Of a stretch of 64,000 nucleotides of DNA, positions 54,736 through 64,000 are shown piece after piece. Below the pieces are notes generated by a model that was given only the letters and a program-made list of their open reading frames with translations, ran no database searches and was not told the origin of the DNA. The position numbers were made by a program, and so were the translations under genes. The stretch spans positions 112,062,251 through 112,126,250 of the forward strand of contig OZ020594.1 in the NCBI GenBank assembly GCA_963971535.1. Direction: 5' to 3'. The stretch is from Notolepis coatsorum. Taxonomy: Eukaryota; Chordata; Actinopteri; Aulopiformes; Paralepididae. The stretch's first letter is position 1. Each line of letters starts with the position of its first letter.

Positions 54736-56316
54736 ATGATGAACACTCCACGAAACGATCCTCCTAACCAACGCCCGCAGCGCGAACGACGGCTCCCTCA
54801 GTACTTAGAGGCTTACGCTGTCAGTCAACAACCTAGTCTTCTACTAACAGTAAACGCGGTAAAACTAGAAAGTAAAAGTATGTCTAACCCCAACGCCCAG
54901 ACTACCCCGACCATAGAGGCCCCTACGGGTTCTAATGTAACTGACCAAGTTCACGGTGGGGACCAGTGGGAACCAGACATGACTTCACACCCCGCCAGTA
55001 CTGAAGAAGTAGTCCCCGATGAGTCCCGGGAGGAATACAACGCTACCGAGACAGAACTCGGCACGGAAGAAGACGGGGAGAGCACCGTGGAGATAGAGCT
55101 CCAAGGCTCCGCAAGGAGTACCCCGAGGGAAGGCTCCCCTATACAACCGCCTTCCCCCAGCGAGGCAGAGAGGACCCTACAGCAGGCCTTCCTCATCAGC
55201 CTGAACGCCGCTGCTGAACGCGACCGACTGCAGATCCAGCAGCGGAGCGAAGAAGAGCATATACGTCTAGAAATAAGACGCATTCAGAGGGAAGAGAATG
55301 TGGCCCGAGACCGAGCAGACAGCCAGCGAGCAGCTGCTGGTGCTCTACGGGACGCAGAGCGCGACAGACAGCAAGCGCAACTAATAGAACAGCTGATCAG
55401 ACGGACAACACCCTCTCCCTCCGCCAGAGGCTCCAGGAACTCGTCTAGACACACCTCCAGGGCGGCATCCCCTAGCCGAGTAAACAACCCTGAACTTGAC
55501 CAACAGACGAGGTCTATACCCCCCACAGACCACCTCCCCCCACCGGTCCAAGCGAGACCTAGCAACCGGGAAGGAGCAGCATATCCTGTGGAGAGGCTAA
55601 ACCAGAGACTACAAGCACTGGATGACCTAACTGAAGACGAAGAGGAAGAGGAGGAGAACCACGCCCGACGACAGCACAGTACTCTACCGGACCAGGAGGT
55701 CCGGTACAGCCCAGGCTATACTCCCGCGGAGCTGCGCTACAGACCCCCGACTCTATACACGGGTGAGCACGACGCACGACCCGCACTGAGGAACAGCACC
55801 TGGACAAGCGGGCCATGGTACACTGCCGGTACCAGCCCATACCAAGGAGCGGGAGGAGACTCGCCTAGGAGGCCTCTCCCCCAACGCTCGCCGATGTATC
55901 CACAGTCAGCGTCATACATTGGCACGCCTATGGTACCCGACTTCACCCAAGAGAACCGGGCCCAGTATACAGAACTCCGCATGTGTCTGGAGACCATGTT
56001 GGTGGATGTATTGGATGAACGCCACAAATACGCCATCCTACTGAAGCACTTAAAGGTACCCCGCGCACATAATATAGCGCTCGCCTACGCGACTTCCACC
56101 ACCCCATACACAGCAGCGCTGGTAGCATTGGACCAGAGGTATGGGCGCATATGGGATTACGTGATCCAGGAGATCCGACACATCGACCGCTTACCCCCAG
56201 CAATAGACAATCGAGCACTGGACGACCTGTCCATCAGAGTGCAGTCCCTGGTAGGGATGTTGGGAGCGCAGAGAGAGAAGGGGAGGCATGAACTTTACGC
56301 CAACTCAAATGTGTAA
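54736..56316 (+). CDS. BEL/Pao gag
   Basis: About 526 residues from the first in-frame ATG at 54736. Gag builds the particle in which reverse transcription takes place. N-terminal part basic and Pro/Gln-rich; a long Glu/Arg/Gln-rich coiled-coil region (ISLNAAAERDRLQIQQRSEE); an acidic block (DDLTEDEEEEEE); then the conserved capsid-like part (LLKHLKVPRAHNIALAYA, LDQRYGRIWDYVIQEI). It ends at a TAA at 56314-56316. Pol follows in the same frame with no gap, so the TAA is the only thing separating gag from pol. Confidence 0.85.
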   Translation: MMNTPRNDPPNQRPQRERRLPQYLEAYAVSQQPSLLLTVNAVKLESKSMSNPNAQTTPTIEAPTGSNVTDQVHGGDQWEPDMTSHPASTEEVVPDESREEYNATETELGTEEDGESTVEIELQGSARSTPREGSPIQPPSPSEAERTLQQAFLISLNAAAERDRLQIQQRSEEEHIRLEIRRIQREENVARDRADSQRAAAGALRDAERDRQQAQLIEQLIRRTTPSPSARGSRNSSRHTSRAASPSRVNNPELDQQTRSIPPTDHLPPPVQARPSNREGAAYPVERLNQRLQALDDLTEDEEEEEENHARRQHSTLPDQEVRYSPGYTPAELRYRPPTLYTGEHDARPALRNSTWTSGPWYTAGTSPYQGAGGDSPRRPLPQRSPMYPQSASYIGTPMVPDFTQENRAQYTELRMCLETMLVDVLDERHKYAILLKHLKVPRAHNIALAYATSTTPYTAALVALDQRYGRIWDYVIQEIRHIDRLPPAIDNRALDDLSIRVQSLVGMLGAQREKGRHELYANSNV

Positions 56317-59300
56317 AGGATCTTGGAGAAGCTGCCGCCCGCTCGACAGGAGCGTTTTAGGCGACAGAGAGACCACCGAGACCCGAATGGCCCCGAACCG
56401 AACCTCCTCGATCTAGCAGACTTCCTGGCGAGAGAAGTCAGCAGCCTACGGCTAGATACATTCGGACGGAGCACCCCTGGCTCCAGAGAAGGAACCAGAC
56501 GACTAAATGATGGAAGAAGATCGGTGACTGTGATGCACCAATCGGAGTCAGTACCGAGCAGCAGGAGCCACAGTACCCCCTCCAGAACGGAGAAGTGGAA
56601 GATAGTGTGCCCCTACTGTGAGAAAGAACACTGGCTAGCGCAATGTGACTCCTTCCCCAAGCTGAACGCGGAGGAAGCAAGTCAATGGATAAAGTCCAAC
56701 AAGCGCTGTTTTCGCTGTGCGCGCTCACACATGGCAGCCGAATGCCGCTTAAAGAAAAGGTGCACCAAGTGCGATGGAGCCCATCTGGACATACATCACG
56801 ACAGTAACAGACGGCGCCCTTCACCCGCACCATCCAGCAGCAAAGCGAGCGTCATGTACACCGATCCCGCCAGCAGCAGTGGAGCCCGAGTACTCCTAAA
56901 AGTAGTGCGTGTGACACTAAGCTACCAGAATAAAGTCCTGGACACTTACGCCGTCCTCGATGACGGGTCCGAGAAGACCCTTCTGCTCGCCTCCGCTGCG
57001 GCCCAGCTAGGGCTGCGGGGAAGCGAAACCCAAATGACAATTCGGACAATAAGACGAGATTTGAAGACGATAAAGGGCGAGAATGTCTCATTCTCTATCG
57101 CAGCAAGCGGCCAGCCTGAGCGACGGTACCAGATTACAGACGCTTTCACCAGCCAAGAAATAGGACTGTCGCGGTACACATGCCCCGTCGCCAAGCTGAT
57201 GGAGAAATATGCACATCTGCGCAAGTTACCGATCCCGCTCATAGACAATGCTATGCCGACCCTGTTGATAGGCTCCGACCATGCAGACCTCATTGTCCCG
57301 ATAGACCGGGTTCATACCGGACCCCGAGGCTGTCCTGCAGCAGTCGAGACCCGTTTGGGATGGACTCTCCAAGGCCCGCTCGCCAAATCTCTCAACCGAA
57401 GTACAGCCACTAGATGTCTCCACTCCCGAGTCACAGAGGGAGAAACCGCACTCCTGCAACACGTAGAGCGGCTATGGACCTTGGAACAAATGCCCTTTAA
57501 GAACGGAAAGAAAGACATTCGCTCTAAAGATGACATTTACGCCATTCACCTCCTCGAGACAGGGACCAAGAGAGTCCCGGTCAACGGCGTGTTGAGATAC
57601 GCCACGCCACTCCTGCGGCGAGAAGGAATGCCTACTTTCCACGCCAAGACAGACGCCACAGAACGGTACCTGCTGAACATGGAGCGGCGCTTAGCCAAGA
57701 ACCCCGCCCAAGAGAGTGTATACCGCGCTGAGATTGAGAAGCTCATCACAGCGGGACACGTCACAAAGATGGACATTAAAGAGGCTGACCAGACCACTGA
57801 ATCGTGGTACGTGCCTCACCACAAGGTCCATCACAACGGTAAAGACCGCATAGTATTTAACTGCAGCTACCAGATCGGATCCCAAAATCTGAATAAAGAG
57901 TTACTGCCCGGTCCCACACTCGGCCCCTCCCTACTCGGCGTTCTACTCCGCTTCCGCCAGGAAAAGGTGGCCATCAGCGGGGACATTAAAGGAATGTTCC
58001 TGCAGGTGAGATTAGTAGAGGAGGACAAGCCCCTGTTACGGTTCCTATGGAGAGAGAAGCCAGGAGATGAGCACCCAGCCATCTACCAATGGGAAGTCCT
58101 CCCCTTCGGAACGACGTGCAGCCCCTGCTGTGCTACATTTGCACTACAGAAACATGTAGCAGAGGACCCAGCAGCGGACGAAGAGGTCCGACACAGCGTA
58201 AAGAACAGCTTCTACGTAGACAACTGTCTACAAAGCCTTTCAACCCAGGAAGAAGCCGAGGCTCTCCTGATTAAACTCCGCGCCTCATTGATCAAAGGCG
58301 GCTTTGATCTCAGGCAGTGGGCCAGCAGCGATCCGCAAGTACTGCGCAGCCTCTCCTCCGAGGACAAGGCAGCCAGCAGCGAGACCTGGATGGCTACAAT
58401 CCCGGGAGAAGCCCAGGAGATGACCCTGGGATTGGTGTGGCGATTCAAAACAGATTCGCTTCACTACAGACACAAGCCCCTGACTACGGAGCAGGGAAGG
58501 CCGGCGGCGGCGCCGACCACCAGACGGAGTGTGTACACAACACTCGCCCGACAATATGACCCGCTAGGATGTATTCTACCGTACACCACCAGGGCAAAAA
58601 TGATTGTACGAGCATTGTGGGACAAGGACCAGGGCTGGGACGACCCCATTCCCGCACACCTTGCATCCACCTGGAGAGAGTGGGAGATGGAGCTCCACTC
58701 ACTCCCAGGCGTTAATATGCGCCGAAGCTACTTCCCACCCACGGTGAGGCCAGAGACATGTAAAATGGACTTACACGTCTTCAGTGACGCCTCAGAGGTC
58801 GCATACGGATCAGTAGCCTACTTGCGGGCCCAAGAAAGGGGGGGAGAGATCTACACAGCATTTGTCCTCGCCCGCTCGAGAATAGCCCCACGCAAGCAAC
58901 AATCTATCCCACGCCTAGAGCTCTGCGCAGCCCTAGCCGGAGCGCACCTAGCCACGCTCATCCAACGTGAGCTCACCATACCGGTGTCTAGAACAATCCT
59001 GTGGTCAGATTCCACGACAGTACTCGCCTGGATCAAATCGGACTCATGCAAGTACAAAGTCTTCGTGGGAGTCAGAGTCACCGAGATTCAAGACTTAACC
59101 GAAGAGTTAACCGGAGAAACAGAGTGGCGCTACGTTGATACAAAACAGAACCCAGCTGACGTCATCACCCGGGGGATGCCCCTGGATGACCTCACCCGTC
59201 GCAATGTCTACAGTGACGGCCCAGCATTCCTAAAGCTCCCGGAAGGAGAGTGGCCCACGCCTATCCCGAGGGAAGCCAGTCAGGAGGAGGCTGAGAATAA

Positions 59301-59422
59301 GAAGCCTGTGTTCTGTGGATTGAGCACTGTTATCTCCGCAGACCCCAACACACTCCTGATGGGGCGGCTAGATCCTGCATTACCCCAGACAATGTACCGG
59401 CCTGAAGAAGCGAACGCAATTG
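56317..59422 (+). pseudogene. BEL/Pao pol: zinc knuckles, protease, RT and RNase H; integrase missing
   Basis: In frame with gag. In order: end of gag-like LPPARQERFRRQ; Cys/His knuckles CPYCEKEHWLAQC and CFRCARSHMAAEC then CTKCDGAHLDIHH; aspartic protease YAVLDDGSEKTLL at about residue 210; RT from about residue 440, with ISGDIKGMFLQVRL and QWEVLPFGTTCSP and the FYVDNCLQS block in place of the more usual YVDD; RNase H with HVFSDASEVAYGSVAYL and PRLELCAALAGAHLATL and TILWSDSTTVLAWI and VDTKQNPADVITRG. The element is cut at 59422, before the integrase and 3' LTR, and joined to a LINE scrap that supplies the last ten codons and the stop at 59451. Not autonomous. Confidence 0.9.
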
Positions 59423-59500
59423 ATAGGGCGTTCCACATTGATGTGGCATAATTGCGAAACGTGTTTAGTCCCTTGTTTGAGCCGAATCTGGGTTTAACAT
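59423..59500 (-). mobile_element. 78-bp family A LINE scrap at a rearrangement junction
   Basis: GGCGTTCCACATTGATGTGG through GAATCTGGGTTTAACAT matches 26100-26180 and 34910-34985. It lies exactly between the cut BEL pol and the cut family C LINE. Confidence 0.85.
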
Positions 59501-59829
59501 TTAATTGAATTGAGGGGGGGGTAATATTAACTACTGTGGGAGTATTGGGGGAGTAGTGATCAGCAGGACTCACAGTGGGATGTCAACATAATGACCAGGT
59601 GAAGACATGAAGTGAAGTCCTTTCGGGCTGAAGACTTCTTCTAGGCTTCTTTCCTCTCTCTTTCCATTTAGTGGGCCTACTAATTCTGACAGGGGTGTTT
59701 TTGACACTATTATTATGTGATCCTGGCCCAATTGCAATACTATAGTACATGGAGGAACTATTGTGGTAGGGGCTGGGATCAGGGGGACGTCAATGGTTGA
59801 GGGACCTGTCAGCACCAGGCAGAGCGTGG

Positions 59830-61058
59830 GCGAGCAGTGCCACAGTCTGGGTCTGCTGTGAGACATAGGTGGAGGGAGGAGAACAGTGATGGATGCTGTA
59901 GGATAGGTTGGAGGAAAGTGCTCGGGCGCCTGCAAAGTTTAATTAAATGGAGACCATCTACTGCAAAGAGATTGCTACGCTGCCAGAAGAGGTCAAAGTT
60001 ATTTATAAAGTTCACGTTGTGGGTACGACAAGCGGACTGGAGCCAGGTGTTTAGGCTTAGCAGTCTGGAGAAGCGGCCGAGGCCACGGCCAGGAGAGGGG
60101 GTGGGGCCGGAGATACTGACGCTGTAGTGAAGATGTTTCAGTACACCAAACAGCTGGATAAAATCATGCTTTAACAGCTCAGACTGCTGTTTCCTAACGT
60201 CATTTGTACCTGCGTGCACTATGAGCCAATCAGCAGCGGGGAAGGATGTCATAACCTCTTGGATTTGATCCGTGATGACGCCACTGTGGCACCTGGAAAA
60301 ACCACAGTGTGTGCATTGTTTACTGAGACGCGTCTGACTATCGAGTCGCCTATTATGATTGTCGCTGGTGGAGACAGGGACCGTTTTGAGGCCAGGCGAG
60401 GCCTTGGGGGACCGGATGGTCGTGGCAACACTGGCTGTAGGGTCTCAGCTGACTTGGGAGAGAAAGAACGACCAGATTAACTGCTAATCTTAACAGATGA
60501 CGTCGCTCACTACTTTTACTGGATGACTGGGCAACGGCCGAGGTGATCGAGGGGAAGTCATCATCCAGGACAGAGAAGGGATTGGCAGTGAATACCGGAG
60601 GGGCGGACTGGTGAACATGGGGGATACGGTTTCCCCGGGGATGGCCCCGACCAGCCAAAGACCACGGGTCCGGGGTGGAGCTTGTGGGGGGCCGCTTGGA
60701 CTTAGCTCCCTCTCGGGTCCATCGCTCTTCAGGCTGTGTGTGTACAGTACTGTCTTACCAAACTCCTCCATAACTGAGGTACCAGCTACACGACCCAGAA
60801 GAACCTCTGGGTCAGATGAATCGGCACCTGCAGGGGGTGGAGCTGAGGGGGTTGGATCTGCGTCTCCTGGGGCTGGTTCCTCAGGGATGATTGAGTCACT
60901 CAGGTCATGTCGAAGGATTTTTGATGCCTCAAACAAGGAGTCCAAGAGGTGCTCATCTTCCTTGATACTGTGTAGAGCATGGATATTCTCCCTTCCAGCA
61001 TGGACACTCTCTGGGTCAGGCGGAGGCATCCATCGCATCTGGGAGGTGAGGTAGGCAT
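59830..61058 (-). pseudogene. ORF1 of family C, duplicate copy with complete SGNH blocks but frameshifts
   Basis: Starts at the ATG at 61058 (MPTSPPRCDGCLRLTQRVSM). It shares the early frameshift of the left copy (near 60975) and has further ones near 60740, 60480 and 60250. The esterase blocks deleted in the left copy survive: IIIGDSIVRRVSV (serine block, about 60345), DWLIVHAGTNDV (about 60210), FINNFDLFWQRSNLFAVDGL (about 59950). A 30-base stretch coding APPPAGADSS is present here only. Confidence 0.85.
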
Positions 61059-61185
61059 AGTGCCCTACCTTGCAGTCCACAGGACCGAGGCAGTGAAGCA
61101 GTCCCAGGAAGGCCTACCCAGACTGGTAGTAAGCAGGCAGGCAGGCAGGAGACCAACAGGCCAGACACAGGTTCCCTCGGGTAGC

Positions 61186-62060
61186 TGCTGGTAGCTAGCT
61201 GCTGCAGGGCTGGTGGGTAGCTGCTGGTAGCTAGCTGCTGCAGGGCTGGTGGGTAGCTGCTGGTAGCTAGCTGCTGCAGGGCTGGTGGGTAGCTGCTGCA
61301 GGGCTGGTGGGTAGCTGCTGCAGGGCTGGTGGGTAGCTGCTGGTAGCTAGCTGCTGCAGGGCTGGTGGGTAGCTGCTGCAGGGCTGGTGGGTAGCTGCTG
61401 CAGGGCTGGTGGGTAGCTGATGCAGGGCTGGTGGGTAGCTGCTGGTAGCTAGCTGCTGCAGGTCTGGTGGGTAGCTGCTGCAGGGCTGGTGGGTAGCTGC
61501 TGGTAGCAAGCTGCTGCAGGGCTGGTGGGTAGCTGCTGGTAGCTAGCTGCTGCAGGGCTGGTGGGTAGCTGCTGGTAGCTAGCTGCTGCAGGGCTGGTGG
61601 GTAGCTGCTGGTAGCTAGCTGCTGCAGGGCTGGTGGGTAGCTGCTGGTAGCTAGCTGCTGCAGGGCTGGTGGGTAGCTGCTGGTAGCAAGCTGCTGCAGG
61701 GCTGGTGGGTAGCTGCTGGTAGCTAGCTGCTGCAGGGCTGGTGGGTAGCTGCTGGTAGCTAGCTGCTGCAGGGCTGGTGGGTAGCTGCTGGTAGCAAGCT
61801 GCTGCAGGGCTGGTGGGTAGCTGTTGGTAGCTAGCTGCTGCAGGGCTGGTGGGTAGCTGCTGGTAGCTAGCTGCTGCAGGGTTGGAGGGTAGATGCTGGT
61901 AGCTAGCTGCTGCAGGGCTGGTGGGTAGCTGCTGCAGGGTTGGAGGGTAGCTGCTGGTAGCTAGCTGCTGCAGGGCTGGTGGGTAGCTGCTGGTAGCTAG
62001 CTGCTGCAGGGCTGGTGGGTAGCTGCTGGTAGCTAGCTGCTGCAGGGTTGGAGGGTAGAT
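61186..62060 (-). repeat. 36-bp tandem array of the duplicate family C copy
   Basis: About 26 units; no hAT insertion, unlike the left copy. Same unit and same variants (GTTGGAGGG, AGCAAGC). Confidence 0.95.
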
Positions 62061-62314
62061 GATGGTATGGCTATATTATTAATTTGTGAGAAATCTCTTA
62101 ATGTTGTGAGTTTAACCTATTAACCCCTCCCCCTCTCCCCGTAATATAAGGAACAGGAAGTGATTTCTTTGTCAGGAAGAGTTTAAAGATGTAACCTAGG
62201 CAGACAAATAAAATAATGGTTTAATTTAAAACAAGTGTCTCATTCTCCGTTGCTACTTTACTGTTTATTGGATACCATTCCCCCACATAGAGATGAATGT
62301 TGGTTTAGTGTGAA

Positions 62315-62580
62315 CGCAGCCATGGCTGGTTTTTTTTATATAGCGCTTTTATCCAAAGCGCTTTACAATTTGTTACTCACATTTTACCCATTCATTCACA
62401 CACAGACGGCGGAGGCAACCATGCAAGGTGCCAACCTGCTCATCGGGAGCAATTAGGGGTCAAGTGTCTTGCTCAAGGACACATCGACACGCTGCCCAGG
62501 AGGAGCGGGAATCGAACCGGGAACCTCCGGATTGCCAGACGACTGCTCTACCACCTGAGCCACTGTCACTGTCACTGTAG
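62315..62580 (-). mobile_element. tRNA-derived SINE, complete
   Basis: On the minus strand: GTGGCTCAGGTGGTAGAGCA (box A), CCCGGTTCGATTCCCG (box B), CCTTGAGCAAGACACTTGAC, and the tail TTTGGATAAAAGCGCTATAT. It splits R at TTTAGTG, with TAGTG repeated on the far side. Confidence 0.9.
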
Positions 62581-62771
62581 TGTAGTGCCTCTACACTATA
62601 TATAATATATAATAATTATCTCCATCAGGTCGGTTCTGTCCACCTGTCTATCTCTGTCCGCAGCTAACCTCACAATACGGCAGTTTTGGACAAGTATTTT
62701 TAATTCATTCATTTCCATCATTGAAATGCATATTCAGTATGAAGTTACAGCTTTTCACCACAAGAGGGTGA

Positions 62772-62920
62772 TAAGATAAGATAAGATATTCCTTTATTGA
62801 TCCCCTTGGGGAAATTCAGGCATCATAGCAGCATGGGGGGGAGGGGGGGAGGGGTACAGGTAGTAAAACAACACAGTATACAGGTAGTAAAAGACAACAC
62901 AGGCAGTGTAAATATTATTA
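62772..62920 (-). mobile_element. GATAA-tailed repeat (LINE/SINE 3' end)
   Basis: GATAAGATAAGATAAGATAT then TCCTTTATTGATCCCCTTGG and GGGAAATTCA, a common teleost 3'-end sequence; inserted in R between GAGGGTGAT and ATTACACAGG. Confidence 0.7.
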
Positions 62921-63120
62921 CACAGGTTCGCTGGTAATCAGCTCTCTGGCACCTGTTAACAATATATAGACATGCCATAGTGAACCTATTGTCATTGATA
63001 TACATGCATTACAAATATTTATGAATTAATTATTGACCATTGCAATAAGCCCCGCCCTTTTCATAGCTCATGAACCGTTCATCGTACAGACTTGTGGGAG
63101 GGGTTAATGAGTGGTGGGGG

Positions 63121-63276
63121 CTTGAATGAATGAATGAATGAATGAATGAATGAATGAATGAAAACTTTATTTAACAGATTGCAGAATGGGTACAATACAG
63201 TACGGCTCAATACACACAATTGTTAAGGGGATGCAGACCTGAGAAAGACGTTTGTCTTGTTTACATCAGGGTCCCC
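63121..63276 (-). mobile_element. Family A 3' tail, duplicate of 5862-5993
   Basis: (TGAA)n joined to R at the same GGGGGCTT junction as at 5993; ends at GGGTCCCCC, where L1-type sequence follows. Confidence 0.85.
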
Positions 63277-63372
63277 CAATGGGCAATGGGGAAATACATT
63301 GCGTTTTCAAGATGGTGGACCGGCCGGAAACAGCAATGACGTAACCACTACGCGTGATTTTTCCCCGTAGCC

Positions 63373-64000
63373 TTTTTTTTTTGTATTTTATTTTTTTATA
63401 ATTTTTTAAACAAACACATAAACAAACATGACAACACACAATAGGATATACAAATACACATATGCTCCAGCTCGTACCCCCCTCTCCCGGACCCCCCATT
63501 GGATAATCCAACCATTATAATTTGTTCCTAACCAGACACTACCATTATATGCTGGCTTTTATTCTCTCCACCACTTCTAACCACATTGCCATTTTGGATT
63601 CATTGAGACCCAAAATTCTAGCTGTTGATATTTCTTGATAAATCACATCGAGATATGTAAGAATCCAGACCTTACGGCAAATTTTTTCCGGTTGAAACCA
63701 TTGTGATGCTATCAGCTTTTTAGCCACTGTGATACCGGATAAAACCAATCTCTTTAGCTGTGGAGGTACTGCATGCTCAAAGACATCATTCAGCAGTAAT
63801 ACAGAGGGGTGTACAGGTATATCCAGAGTTAAGAGATTTGACAATTGCTGGGTCACTTCTTTCCAAAATATCTTAACTGGTGGGCAGTCCCAGTACATGT
63901 GCATAAATGTCCCTTCGTCCCCATTTGTACATAAGGAGCATTTGGAGTCTTGTTTAAGACCCATTTTGTTCAGTCTTATAGGAGTTAAGTATGTCCTGTG
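63373..64000 (-). mobile_element. L1/Tx1-group LINE 3' end, running off the window
   Basis: Same family as 42968-45685. The plus-strand T-rich run at 63373-63405 is the reversed A-rich 3' end. The coding part begins beyond 64000. Confidence 0.85.
63545..64000 (-). pseudogene. L1/Tx1-type ORF2 C-terminal end (partial)
   Basis: About 150 residues visible: GLKQDSKCSLCTNGDEGTFM, the knuckle CSLCTNGDEGTFMHMYWDC, VHPSVLLLNDVFEHAVPPQL, KICRKVWILTYLDVIYQEIS and the end VVERIKASI with TAA at 63545. Uninterrupted here. It supplies the C-terminus that the copy at 42968 lacks. Confidence 0.85.

Larger units (their letters stand above)
59501..62060 (-). mobile_element. Family C LINE, 5' part (inverted duplicate of 8868-13820)
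   Basis: Minus-strand order: 36-bp monomer array (62060-61186), ORF1 (61058-59830), then linker to a break at 59501 in a C run that corresponds to about 13,815. The junction with R at 62060-62066 is the same as at 8868, so both descend from one insertion. Confidence 0.9.
62066..63120. repeat. Repeat segment R, copy 4, carrying a SINE and a GATAA-tailed repeat
   Basis: From GGTATGGCTATATTATTAAT to GAGTGGTGGGGGCTT. Lacks the L2 insertion that splits R at 6.3-8.6 kb. Confidence 0.8.

Overview
The window reads as nuclear DNA of a ray-finned (teleost) fish. It holds a first exon resembling ppp1r21, two copies of a fish-type C2H2 zinc-finger gene, and otherwise a dense pile of nested transposable elements of kinds usual in teleosts: L2/CR1-group LINEs, L1/Tx1-group LINEs, tRNA-derived SINEs, hAT DNA transposons, a BEL/Pao retrotransposon and a solo LTR. 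There are no operons, no CRISPR array and no credible bacterial or viral gene cluster. All family names come from recognised protein motifs and terminal structures; no database search was possible.

Layout. 1-700: 5' end of a ppp1r21-like gene. 706-23,360: a giant imperfect palindrome. Each arm carries the same zinc-finger gene, a tRNA-type SINE, a 38-bp tandem array and a flanking segment called R here. The centre (about 5.08-5.99 kb) is two LINE 3' ends lying tail-out in opposite directions. The right arm is stretched by a 5'-truncated L2 (6,452-8,573), a near full-length 9.9-kb L2-type LINE (8,868-18,756, called family C) and a short L2 tail (18,946-19,585). 23.6-31.9 kb: LINE fragments, SINE pieces, arrays and a nested hAT. 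31.9-34.3 kb: low complexity. 34.4-42.97 kb: copies of one LINE family (called family A) broken by hAT elements. 42.97-47.7 kb: two L1/Tx1-type LINEs in opposite orientation. 47.7-53.2 kb: three SINEs and a solo LTR. 53.2-59.4 kb: a BEL/Pao element with 5' LTR, tRNA-Tyr primer site, gag and pol, cut off before the integrase. 59.5-63.28 kb: an inverted duplicate of 5.86-13.8 kb. 63.37-64.0 kb: the 3' end of another L1/Tx1-type LINE, running off the window.

The parts do not form a joint system. The mobile elements are separate and mostly broken; the value lies in the nesting, which gives a relative history. Family C inserted into R; R plus C was then duplicated in inverted orientation; only afterwards did the left copy gain another L2, a hAT and a 225-bp deletion. 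The two zinc-finger copies have diverged in finger number (5 and 9). I found no convincing new biological system. The most notable items are the palindromic zinc-finger pair, the tandem amplifications inside family C (36-bp 5' monomers, a 51-bp in-frame array in the RT, a 25-bp frame-rotating array), and an intron-bearing hAT transposase remnant with a 110-bp-arm hairpin.
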